Of a DNA stretch of 63,436 bases, positions 1-7,722 are shown one piece after another (the first letter of the stretch is position 1; each line of letters starts with the position of its first letter). The notes below the pieces were generated by a model. That model did not search any database and had not been told where the DNA came from. It saw only the letters and a list, made by a program, of their open reading frames with translations. The stretch is from Ardenticatenaceae bacterium (GTDB lineage Bacteria > Chloroflexota > Anaerolineae > Promineifilales > Promineifilaceae), in NCBI GenBank assembly GCA_011525915.1, contig WYBM01000081.1:1-63436 (forward strand). Reading direction: 5' to 3'. The position numbers and the translations under genes were made by a program.

Positions 1-85
1 CAGAAACTGTCAACTTTTCGCGCAGTTCTTGGACTTCTCGCTTAAGTTGCTCGTTTTCTGCTCGCAGTTGCTTTACTTCGTCCAT
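1..85 (-). CDS. N-terminal fragment of a coiled-coil protein, possibly a transposase
   Basis: The first 28 codons of a minus-strand gene run off the left edge of the window, starting at an ATG complementary to positions 83-85. The visible peptide is a highly charged Leu/Glu/Lys heptad helix (begins MDEVKQLRAENEQLKREV). Such an N-terminal coiled coil is common in IS66-type transposases, but it is also found in many unrelated proteins. The rest of the gene is missing, so no catalytic motif can be checked. The position at a window edge, with another transposase fragment at the opposite edge, makes a transposase plausible. This is inference. Confidence 0.4.
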   Translation of the reverse strand, partial: MDEVKQLRAENEQLKREVQELREKLTVS

Positions 86-105
86 GCTTATCATTTATAC
101 CACAG

Positions 106-122
106 GTTTTAGACCTGTATAG
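106..122. repeat. Short palindrome (ACAGGT...ACCTGT)
   Basis: The site reads ACAGGTTTTAGACCTGT, a 17-nt near-palindrome between two minus-strand genes. The same core with a different centre recurs at 43085-43101 (ACAGGTCTTAAACCTGT), where it forms part of a terminator-like hairpin. It may be a transcription terminator for the truncated left-edge gene or a dispersed palindromic repeat. No T-tract follows it here. Confidence 0.35.
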
Positions 123-137
123 TTACTAATCTGGCGC

Positions 138-1679
138 TTATTGCTCAAACAGTTCCTCATGGTCATGATGGTCATAGACGGGAGCCGCCAACGAGCGCAA
201 GTTTGAACCGCGCTGCCCGCTGCCAGGCAGCGTGTATGCCTTGGCCCAGCGCAGGGTGGCAAAAGCTACCGCATCTGAGTTGACATCGAGGGCATATGTG
301 TTGACATTGTCATAGGTATCGCAGGCTTGATGGTAACAAGGATCATAGGCAATGCCAGCCGTACCTCCCCAAAGGGCGGCTTCGGCAGCTGTCTTGATCC
401 CCTCAGCCCCGGTGAACAAACCACCAGAGGGGATGCCGCGAGCGATGAAGGGACCATAGTCTGAGCGGCCGCTGAAATCAGTGCCCTTAAAAGGAATGCC
501 TTGCTTGGCGTAGAAAAATTCAAACAGCGCTTCAATCTGGGCTGAGCCTTCCGGCCCAGGGCCAGCACCGACACCATCAGAGTCGTCGCCATCATAGATA
601 AAAAAGACATGGTTGGGTGAGCCGATCATGTCAAAGTTCAGATAAAGCGCGATCTGGCTCTGTTCTTCCGGCGTGAGATTATTCACATAATAGGTGGACC
701 CAACCAGCCCGGATTCTTCTGCGCCCCACCAGGCAAAGCGCAGCTTATTACGTGGTGTTACCAGGTGCATTTGCTCGGCTACTTCCAAAATGGCGGCGCT
801 GCCAGAGCCGTTATCCTGAATGCCTGGGCCGGCATTCACAGAGTCAAGATGTGCACCGACCATGATGACCTTGTTCGGATCACCACCCGGCGACTCGGCC
901 AGGACATTATAAGTGGTAGCGACACCGCGAAAAACATTGGCCATTAGGTGTATCACCAGCCCAGGCGTGGTTGCCCAGGCCTCACCCAGGTAATAGTTGG
1001 CAAACATGACCGGAATACCGCCAGCATAACCGGCACCGAGCGTACCGTTGATGACATCAAACCGACCGGCAGCGTTGCCCTGGTTAAAGATGATCACACC
1101 AGAAGCGCCAGCGGCGGCGGCGTTTTCAGCTTTCAGGCCGAAGGTGCAGGCGCCGCGCTGCAGGAGGGCAATATTCCCGACGGGGAATCCGGCAAAATCG
1201 GCGGCCTCGCAGCCGCTGGTTGAGTTATTGCCTAAACCAAGCTGCAGGTCAACGGCCGTGACGGCCGCTGTTACATTACCTGGCTCGCTTTGGGTCATCG
1301 GCCGGTAATCTGGGCCTTCAACGTAAACCACTGAATTGGGGGCTGTCTGGGCCAGGGTAGATGGCCCCAGCAGGATAAAGGTGTTAAAGTCAAATGGTTG
1401 GACAGTCACCACGTAGCCAGCAGCCGCCATTTTGTTGGCCACATAGTTAGCAGAAGCGTCATAACCGGGTGTGCCTGAAGTGCGGATGCCGCCGTTGGCG
1501 TCGGCAATAGCCTGAAAAGCTGCCTGGTGTTCACGCACCCCTTCAAGAGTCACACAAGCCAGTAACTTGCCGTGGGTATCGTTTACTTGAGTGTCACAGG
1601 GGGTATAGGCTGCTGCAAATTGAATGCCAGTGAACAAAACAAACAAAGCTAACATAACAAAGATTATTTTTCGGGACAT
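138..1679 (-). CDS. Secreted M28-family aminopeptidase with PA domain
   Basis: Predicted exported zinc aminopeptidase of 513 aa. Residues 1-24 are a signal peptide (basic MSRK, hydrophobic stretch, then AAA). A protease-associated (PA) domain covers about residues 130-240, with Cys157/Cys178 probably forming a disulphide. The M28 catalytic domain follows. Its metal and catalytic positions are visible: His277 and Asp279 in GAHLDS, Asp289 in the QDNGSG stretch, the Glu pair 321/322 in WGAEESG, and Asp350 in NFDMIG. A Cys-bearing YHQACDTYDN segment near the C-terminus supplies the last His. The architecture resembles Streptomyces griseus-type aminopeptidases, so the likely role is extracellular removal of N-terminal residues from peptides. 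It is monocistronic, with about 300 bp of upstream DNA free of genes. Confidence 0.9.
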   Translation of the reverse strand: MSRKIIFVMLALFVLFTGIQFAAAYTPCDTQVNDTHGKLLACVTLEGVREHQAAFQAIADANGGIRTSGTPGYDASANYVANKMAAAGYVVTVQPFDFNTFILLGPSTLAQTAPNSVVYVEGPDYRPMTQSEPGNVTAAVTAVDLQLGLGNNSTSGCEAADFAGFPVGNIALLQRGACTFGLKAENAAAAGASGVIIFNQGNAAGRFDVINGTLGAGYAGGIPVMFANYYLGEAWATTPGLVIHLMANVFRGVATTYNVLAESPGGDPNKVIMVGAHLDSVNAGPGIQDNGSGSAAILEVAEQMHLVTPRNKLRFAWWGAEESGLVGSTYYVNNLTPEEQSQIALYLNFDMIGSPNHVFFIYDGDDSDGVGAGPGPEGSAQIEALFEFFYAKQGIPFKGTDFSGRSDYGPFIARGIPSGGLFTGAEGIKTAAEAALWGGTAGIAYDPCYHQACDTYDNVNTYALDVNSDAVAFATLRWAKAYTLPGSGQRGSNLRSLAAPVYDHHDHEELFEQ

Positions 1680-1982
1680 GCAACAATCTCCTTTTAGTTG
1701 CCGGCGGCAATGGCCTCACTGCCGCGCCGATTGTGGGGTTGGGGACATAGGGCGCAAGGTGGGGGGAGGATTGGTTTATCTATACATAAAAATCCCTCCT
1801 AAACTTCAAGACGTTACGTAATTTTTCAACAAACCATTACACTAGCTGCAAACTGTAACATGACAGGCAGATAAGGGCAAGATAATTGCAAGCACGCCCA
1901 GAGTAAATCCAAAGAAGGAAAAAAGGCCAAGGTTCAGGGGGGGAGCTTCTCAGTTCTATGCCTGGCCGAACGTGACCATTGT

Positions 1983-2322
1983 TCAGGCCGTCAGGCGGCG
2001 CTTAACCACTGGCCTGGAAATGAGCGACGGAACATTGGCCAAGAGCGGCGCCAGTTCAGGCAAACGGTGAATAGACTCGGAGGCAAAGACGAATTGACGG
2101 TGCAAACCCAACATCTGTTTGGCCACCAAAGGAATCTGCTCCACGGGCCAGGGGTCCAGGTAGAGACAAAAGATGGTCAAGGGCTGCGCTTGCGCCAGGT
2201 TCGTCCCGCCAGACCATGGAATAACTTGCCCGTCCGGCCTTTGAGAATCTCAAAGCTATGAAAGGGCCAAAGGGTATTGCTATTCGGGATGGAGCTTTGT
2301 TTACTATGGCAAAAGCTCCCAT
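1983..2322 (-). pseudogene. Frame-broken remnant, family unknown
   Basis: Two minus-strand reading frames (about 2322-2056 and 2261-1983) overlap and appear to be parts of one coding sequence separated by a frameshift. The distal part ends in SLISRPVVKRRLTA and a stop at 1983. No domain could be assigned. Its closeness to a transposase scrap fits general decay of this interval. Confidence 0.3.
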
Positions 2323-2386
2323 AATGAGCGGCGTGCGTTAGCCGTGTCTAACATCGCCCTCTTCACTAAACATACAAGCTCAAGGC

Positions 2387-2511
2387 TCATTCGCCACGGA
2401 GTCCGTATTCATCAAAAGTATGCCGACCCACAGGTTGGTCACTAATAATGGCCCACTTTTCACTGCCATTTGGCGTAATGACGTGGGCAATAGCCAGATG
2501 TAGGGGCCCAT
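2387..2511 (-). pseudogene. IS4-like transposase C-terminal scrap
   Basis: A minus-strand frame reads …GSEKWAIISDQPVGRHTFDEYGLRGE and stops at 2387. The pattern 'W-x-I-[IV]-[ST]-D-x-P … T-[FL]-x-E-Y-G-x-R' matches the region just before the third catalytic acid of IS4-superfamily DDE transposases. Normally a longer 'I/E-E-x-F-x-D-x-K-S' segment follows, but here the frame terminates. Only about 40 residues survive, directly abutting the stop of the neighbouring membrane-protein gene at 2512. Confidence 0.45.
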
Positions 2512-2895
2512 TTACAACGCTGTCTGAAAAAAGCGGGGGATCAGAAAAAACATAAACAGGTTGACAAACCCCCACACCCACTGTGCCCGGTTGGTATCAT
2601 CACCACGCAGCAGCGCCACGTAGACAAACGGCAAGAAGATCAACACAAAGGCGCCGTACAGCACATGGACATCAAAGCGAGACATGACGGCGGCACGGCC
2701 GTCCAGCCACAATGCTCCCCCTAACAGGATGTTGACCATTAACAACACCTGGGCCACAACCAGCGCCCCCATGTAACTGCTGTCTACCTCCCGGCCGCGT
2801 ACAGCCCGGAACATGCCCCATACGCCCAGAATAAGAAAGTATAACAAGGCCATATTGGTTAGCACTTGGTGTAAAACAAAAACAAAATTCATCAA
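2512..2895 (-). CDS. Small four-helix membrane protein, unknown function
   Basis: 127-aa hydrophobic protein with four predicted membrane helices (about residues 5-28, 44-62, 76-98 and 104-124) separated by short charged loops. No catalytic motif is visible. I recognise no named family; the pattern resembles small uncharacterised integral membrane proteins of Chloroflexota. It starts at an ATG at 2895, preceded on its strand by AGGAGATAG. It is divergent from folC, and the shared intergenic DNA contains a composite hairpin (2937-2995). Confidence 0.65.
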   Translation of the reverse strand: MMNFVFVLHQVLTNMALLYFLILGVWGMFRAVRGREVDSSYMGALVVAQVLLMVNILLGGALWLDGRAAVMSRFDVHVLYGAFVLIFLPFVYVALLRGDDTNRAQWVWGFVNLFMFFLIPRFFQTAL

Positions 2896-2936
2896 ATACT
2901 ATCTCCTACGTTTGATTTTTAATACCCTGGCTAATT

Positions 2937-2995
2937 GTCAATGGTTAATGAGCAATCGTCAATTGGCTGATAACAATTGACCATTAACCATTGAC
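2937..2995. repeat. Composite inverted repeat in divergent intergenic region
   Basis: GTCAATGGTTAATG (2937-2950) is the exact reverse complement of CATTAACCATTGAC (2982-2995). An inner GTCAATTG/CAATTGAC pair is nested inside. The same words (CAATTGA, GATTGACAATCGACAATTGAC) recur at 4427-4455 between folC and lon. It may be a hairpin in the folC leader or a degenerate dispersed repeat. Confidence 0.55.
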
Positions 2996-3020
2996 CATTT
3001 ATCGGCTACAATCGGTTTCT

Positions 3021-4433
3021 ATGGACACTTCGCACTTAGACGATGCTTTCGAAAAGGCATTAGATTATCTCTACAGCTTTATCAACTTTGAGCAGCAGCC
3101 GCAAGACCGGTATATGAGCGCCAAAATGGACACATCCCGGCCACAGCGTTTGCTGGCCATGTTGGGCGCACCGCACCAAACCTTCAAGTCCATTCACATT
3201 GCCGGGACCAAGGGAAAGGGCAGCGTGGCCGCCATGTGTGCCTATTGTTTGCAGGCGGCAGGCTACCGGGTAGGGTTATATACTTCGCCCCATTTGCAGG
3301 AATTTCGGGAACGTATTCGCTTGTTAACCCTGGCTGACAGTGACGGCCGTATCAGCAAAATGGCCTTTGTGACTCTGATAGAAAAAATCAAGCCGGTGCT
3401 GGCAGAAGTGCCGGACGTAACCTGGTTTGAAATCATCACAACAGTAGCCTTTCTTTACTTCGCCCAGGAACAGGTAGATATTGCCGTGGTAGAAGTGGGG
3501 TTGGGCGGCCGGTTAGACGCTACCAACGTGGTCACCCCCCTTGTTTCTGTCATTACCAGCCTCAGCATTGACCACACCCGGTTTTTGGGTGATACGCTGC
3601 CACAGATCGCCTATGAAAAAGCAGGCATCATCAAGCCGGGTATCCCCATTGTTTCAGCGGCCCAAAAGCCGGAAGCCCTGGCTGTTTTGCGCCAGATTGC
3701 GCATGAACGTGATGCGCCGCTAAGCGTTATTGGCCACAAGTGGCAGTACAGTGGCGGCAAACAATACCCCGAAACCGGTGAGCAGGAACTGATTATCACC
3801 GCTGCCCCCACCCACGATTTTGTACCTGTGCCCACCACGTTTACCCTGGCCTTGTTTGGTGACTATCAACTTGAAAATGCTACCCTGGCCCTGGCCGCGT
3901 TACACATTGTCCGGCCGCATTACCCCTGCCTTACCCTGACGGCCGTGCGTCAGGGGTTGGCCCATGTAAAATGGCACGGCCGTTTACAAATTCTCCACCA
4001 GGGGGCCAATACCCCCACCCTCCTGGCTGACTGTGCCCATAATCCCGATTCCGCCCAAAAACTGTGCCATACGCTCACCCATGATTACACGTATGACCGT
4101 TTGTGGTTTATTTTTGGCAGCGCCCGTGACAAAGATTTTCACCAGGAGTTGGCATTATTGTCGCCATCGGCCGCGGGCATCATCACCACCACCGTGAACC
4201 ACCCACGCTCTGCGTCGCCGGCCGAGCTGGCGGACATTGCCGCCGCGTGTGGTGCGCTGGCCTACCCGGCTGATGATATGGACACGGCCGTGACCCTTGC
4301 CTGGCAAAAAGCCGGCCCTCATGATTTGATCTGTGTGACTGGCTCTATCTATGTTGTAGGTGATTTGCTTAATCGCTGGGAAAGTTTACAATCACAACTC
4401 ATACCAAATAGGAGCATTGCAATTTTCAATTGA
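3021..4433 (+). CDS. folC: Bifunctional folylpolyglutamate / dihydrofolate synthase
   Basis: Mur-ligase superfamily enzyme that adds glutamate to dihydropteroate or folates using ATP, in the cytoplasm. The diagnostic ATP-binding loop HIAGTKGKGSVAAM lies near residue 60, followed by YTSPHL. The omega-loop/Mg region (VEVGLGGRLDATN) and the Mur-ligase C-terminal domain (LADCAHNPDS, then FIFGSARDKD) are all present. The length, about 470 aa, is slightly above the family norm of 420-440. I chose the ATG at 3021 because the family's N-terminal helix (ALDYLYSFINFE) follows directly; an upstream in-frame start at 2991 would add ten residues from repeat-like DNA. It lies 22 bp upstream of lon. Confidence 0.93.
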   Translation: MDTSHLDDAFEKALDYLYSFINFEQQPQDRYMSAKMDTSRPQRLLAMLGAPHQTFKSIHIAGTKGKGSVAAMCAYCLQAAGYRVGLYTSPHLQEFRERIRLLTLADSDGRISKMAFVTLIEKIKPVLAEVPDVTWFEIITTVAFLYFAQEQVDIAVVEVGLGGRLDATNVVTPLVSVITSLSIDHTRFLGDTLPQIAYEKAGIIKPGIPIVSAAQKPEALAVLRQIAHERDAPLSVIGHKWQYSGGKQYPETGEQELIITAAPTHDFVPVPTTFTLALFGDYQLENATLALAALHIVRPHYPCLTLTAVRQGLAHVKWHGRLQILHQGANTPTLLADCAHNPDSAQKLCHTLTHDYTYDRLWFIFGSARDKDFHQELALLSPSAAGIITTTVNHPRSASPAELADIAAACGALAYPADDMDTAVTLAWQKAGPHDLICVTGSIYVVGDLLNRWESLQSQLIPNRSIAIFN

Positions 4434-4455
4434 TGATTGACAATCGACAATTGAC

Positions 4456-6957
4456 ATGGATATAGACGACGAATTTGATTTCGATTTTGACCAGTATCCG
4501 GATTTTCTGGATGCCATGCCCGGGTTAGGCAGTGAGCTTTTTCCGGATAAAGAACTTGAAGAAGATGCCGAAGGCTTCATAGATTGTGCCTTCTTACCTC
4601 TCCGCGATATTGTCCTTTTCCCACAAATGGTGATGCCCCTGTTTATTGGCCGTGAGCGTTCTCTGGAAGCTGTACGCGCCGCCGTCGCCAAAGATGAAAA
4701 CCTTATTGTCGCCACCCAACGTGACAGCGACATTCTCGACCCTGGACTAAGCGACATTCATCCCATAGGCACGGAAATCACCATCGGCAAAGCGTTACGT
4801 ATGCCAGACAACAGCACCAGTGTGCTGGCCCAAGGGCGGCGACGGGTGGAGATTGTGGAATTTACACAATGGGACCCTTATATTCGGGTACGTGCCCGCC
4901 CTGTGCGGGAACCAATGGAGTGGGACCGTAACACCGAGGCTCTTATGCGTGCCGTCATCACGCTGTTTGAGAAGATGGTATCGCTCAACCGTAACATGCC
5001 AGAGGATGCTTACACCTTTGCTATTAATATTGATGAACCCGGCTGGCTGGCTGACTTTATCGCTTCCACGCTTAACGTGCCCGTGGAAACCCGCCAGGAC
5101 ATTCTGGAAACCATAGACCCCAACCAGCGCCTACAAAAAATCAGCATCGTGGTGGCCAAAGAACTGGATGTGTTAGAGCTGGAAAACCAGATTCATACGC
5201 GCGTTCAGCAAGAAGTTGATAAGTCACAGCGGGAGCATTTTTTGCGTGAGCAAATGCGGGTCATTCAGGGTGAATTGGGTGAAGCTGACGTGTTCGCCCA
5301 GGAAATCAACGAAGTGCGTGAAACGGCCGAGCGTAAAGTGTTACCAGCCGAAGCGCGCCTTAAAGTAGATAAAGAGATCGCCCGCCTGAATGCCATGCCC
5401 CCTATGTCGCCAGAAGTGGGTATTATCCGCACCTATATTGACTGGGTTCTGGCGCTGCCCTGGATGGATGTCACAGAGGATAACCTGGATGTGTCCCATG
5501 CGGCTCGGGTTCTGGATGGTGATCATTATGGCCTGGAGAAGGTAAAAGAGCGCATTTTAGAATACATCGCCGTCAAGAAGATAGCCCCAGATACCATGCG
5601 CAGTCCGATCTTGTGTTTTGTGGGCCCACCTGGAACGGGTAAGACCAGTATTGGCCGTTCTATTGCCAATGCCTTGGGGCGGGAGTTTGTGCGCATCAGC
5701 CTGGGCGGTGTGCGTGATGAAGCAGAAATTCGTGGCCATCGCCGTACGTATATCGGCGCCTTGCCAGGGCGCATCATTCAAGCGATACGGCGGGCCGGTA
5801 CCAAAAATCCGCTCTTTATGCTGGATGAGATTGATAAATTAGGTAATGATTTCCGCGGTGATCCCGCGGCGGCTTTGCTTGAGGTGCTGGACCCCGAACA
5901 AAACTTCTCTTTTTCTGATCATTACCTGGACCTGGATTTTGATTTGTCTCAAGTGATGTTTATTACCACGGCAAACTACCTGGACGCTATCCCCCATGCG
6001 CTGCAAGATCGCATGGAAGTCATTGAATTTCCCGGCTACCTGGAAGAGGAAAAGCTGGAAATCTGTCGCCAGTTCCTGGTGCGGCGCCAGTTGGAAGCGC
6101 ATGGTCTGGATACTCAGGGCATTCGTTTTGAAGAGGACGCCCTTAAAGCTGTCATCCGCCGCTATACCATGGAGGCAGGCGTGCGTAATCTAGAGCGGGA
6201 GGTGGCTAACATATGCCGCAAGATCGCCCGGAATGTGGCCGAAGAGAAGAAGTTTACACGCCGCATTACGGCGCGTAAAGTGGAAGAACTGCTGGGACCA
6301 CCCCGCTTTTCTGAAGAAGTGTTGTCAGAAGAGGATCAGGTGGGTGTAGCCACGGGAGCCGCATGGACGGCCGTTGGTGGTGACATCATGTTCATTGAAG
6401 TGAACCTGATGCCCGGTAAAGGCAACTTACAGCTCACCGGGCAGTTGGGCGAGATCATGCAGGAAAGCGCCCAAGCCGCGCTGACCTATACCCGCAGTAT
6501 GGCCGACGTGCTGAGTATTGACGTTCGTCGTTTTGAGGAAACTGACATTCATTTGCATGTGCCCGAAGGTGCCGTACCCAAAGATGGGCCATCGGCGGGT
6601 GTGGCTTTAGCCACGGCTATCATTTCTGCGTTTACGGAGCGGCCCATTTACCGCGATGTGAGCATGACAGGGGAGATTACCCTGCGTGGGCGGGTGCTGC
6701 CCGTTGGGGGTGTGCGTGAAAAAGCACTGGCGGCGCGCCGCGCGGGCATAAAAACCTTTATCCTACCCCAGAAAAACGAGTCAGACCTGGAAAACATCCC
6801 TAAAAAGCTGCGGCAAGACTTGCGCTTTATTTTTGTCACCCGCATGAGCGAAGTATTGGCCGCCGCCATGCATGTACAACCGCGTGTACGCAAACGGCCG
6901 GCGGCGCCCAAAAAGTCGATACCAGCACGACCTCCTTCCGCCGCGCCACCAGCTTGA
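4456..6957 (+). CDS. lon: ATP-dependent protease La (Lon)
   Basis: Cytoplasmic AAA+ protease that degrades misfolded and regulatory proteins; 833 aa, typical for LonA. An acidic N-terminal extension of about 45 residues precedes the LON substrate-binding domain (starting near FLPLRDIVLFPQMVMPLF). The AAA+ module has Walker A GPPGTGKT (residues 390-397) and Walker B FMLDEIDK. The protease domain carries the Ser-Lys dyad Ser713 (DGPSAGVALA) and Lys756 (VREKALAA). The C-terminal tail is Pro/Ala-rich. The highly acidic extension (DIDDEFDFDFDQYPDF) is not part of the usual Lon N-terminus. Probably cotranscribed with folC. Confidence 0.97.
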   Translation: MDIDDEFDFDFDQYPDFLDAMPGLGSELFPDKELEEDAEGFIDCAFLPLRDIVLFPQMVMPLFIGRERSLEAVRAAVAKDENLIVATQRDSDILDPGLSDIHPIGTEITIGKALRMPDNSTSVLAQGRRRVEIVEFTQWDPYIRVRARPVREPMEWDRNTEALMRAVITLFEKMVSLNRNMPEDAYTFAINIDEPGWLADFIASTLNVPVETRQDILETIDPNQRLQKISIVVAKELDVLELENQIHTRVQQEVDKSQREHFLREQMRVIQGELGEADVFAQEINEVRETAERKVLPAEARLKVDKEIARLNAMPPMSPEVGIIRTYIDWVLALPWMDVTEDNLDVSHAARVLDGDHYGLEKVKERILEYIAVKKIAPDTMRSPILCFVGPPGTGKTSIGRSIANALGREFVRISLGGVRDEAEIRGHRRTYIGALPGRIIQAIRRAGTKNPLFMLDEIDKLGNDFRGDPAAALLEVLDPEQNFSFSDHYLDLDFDLSQVMFITTANYLDAIPHALQDRMEVIEFPGYLEEEKLEICRQFLVRRQLEAHGLDTQGIRFEEDALKAVIRRYTMEAGVRNLEREVANICRKIARNVAEEKKFTRRITARKVEELLGPPRFSEEVLSEEDQVGVATGAAWTAVGGDIMFIEVNLMPGKGNLQLTGQLGEIMQESAQAALTYTRSMADVLSIDVRRFEETDIHLHVPEGAVPKDGPSAGVALATAIISAFTERPIYRDVSMTGEITLRGRVLPVGGVREKALAARRAGIKTFILPQKNESDLENIPKKLRQDLRFIFVTRMSEVLAAAMHVQPRVRKRPAAPKKSIPARPPSAAPPA

Positions 6958-7002
6958 GTTATTCTAATCTCATAGGGGGGAAGTCTTGCATCTTGCCCTC
7001 TT

Positions 7003-7665
7003 TTAATGCAAATCTACAATGCCCCGGCGCAGCGCAGCCAGCACCGCCTGAGTGCGGTCGTTGGTGTGCAGCTTGTTGATAATGCTGCTGACGTTATTTT
7101 TTACCGTGCCAGGGGCCAGGAAAAGCGCGGCAGCAATTTCCTGATTGGTCTGACCTTGGGCCATCAAGCGCAGGATGGAAAGTTCACGTTCGGTCAACGT
7201 TTCAAAGGCGGGGTCATCTGCTTGCGGTTGGATTGGGGCGTGGTCCAGGCGGTTGAAGGCTTCCAGAACTTTGGCAGCAATGTGGGGGTCCAGGCGAACA
7301 CGGCCGTTTGCGGCATCCTGTATAGCGGCCACGATCTCTTCGCTACTGGCATCTTTTAATAGGTACCCAGACGCCCCAGCACGGACAGCGTCAAACACCC
7401 ACTCATCGCCGTCATAGGTGGTCAAAATGACAACTTTGACGTCAGGAAAGGCCGTGCAAATGCGACGGGTGGCGTGAATGCCGTTGAGCCGGGGCATTTT
7501 TAAATCCATCAACACCACATGCGGTGGCTGGGCCTTCACCATCTGCAGCGCCTCTTCACCATCCCGTGCCAGCCCGGTGACAGCAATGCCTTCACTATGA
7601 CTCAGAATAATGTTTAATCCTTTGCGCACAACCTCCTGATCATCACAAATGAGTACGTTTATCAT
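7003..7665 (-). CDS. NarL/FixJ-type response regulator
   Basis: Two-component response regulator with a receiver domain (about residues 1-120; phosphoacceptor Asp54 in VVLMDLKMP, acidic pocket CDD at 7-9, conserved Lys in GYLLKD) and a LuxR-type helix-turn-helix (TERELSILRLMAQGQTNQEIA … VKNNVSSI). I start it at the ATG encoding MINVLICDD (7665) rather than five codons upstream, because receiver domains begin there. It directly follows the histidine kinase gene and is the last gene of the six-gene minus-strand run, so it is the kinase's cognate regulator. Confidence 0.93.
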   Translation of the reverse strand: MINVLICDDQEVVRKGLNIILSHSEGIAVTGLARDGEEALQMVKAQPPHVVLMDLKMPRLNGIHATRRICTAFPDVKVVILTTYDGDEWVFDAVRAGASGYLLKDASSEEIVAAIQDAANGRVRLDPHIAAKVLEAFNRLDHAPIQPQADDPAFETLTERELSILRLMAQGQTNQEIAAALFLAPGTVKNNVSSIINKLHTNDRTQAVLAALRRGIVDLH

Positions 7666-7681
7666 AGCGGTATACAGCAAT

Positions 7682-7722
7682 TCAGTGTTTGGTCAGCTGC
7701 GTACTGGAAACTGAACACTGAA
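7682..7722. repeat. ACTGAACACTGA-family repeat forming the kinase C-terminus
   Basis: The stretch TTCAGTGTTTGGTCAGCTGC plus the following ACTGGAAACTGAACACTGAA belongs to a degenerate word family also seen at 7871-7905, 28653-28712 and 30957-31013. Here it encodes the final residues SVSSTQLTKH of the kinase. Confidence 0.55.

Larger units (their letters stand above)
1680..2511. other. 832 bp gap of mostly decayed sequence
   Basis: No intact gene is supported here. Positions 1680-1980 are the upstream region of the M28 peptidase, and I see no recognisable element in them. On the minus strand, 1983-2340 contains two overlapping frames that look like one broken gene: the frame ending at 1983 reads well (…FCLYLDPWPVEQIPLVAKQM…) but has stops just upstream, where the neighbouring frame continues. 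I do not recognise the family. Positions 2387-2511 hold an IS4-like transposase scrap, listed separately. Confidence 0.5.
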
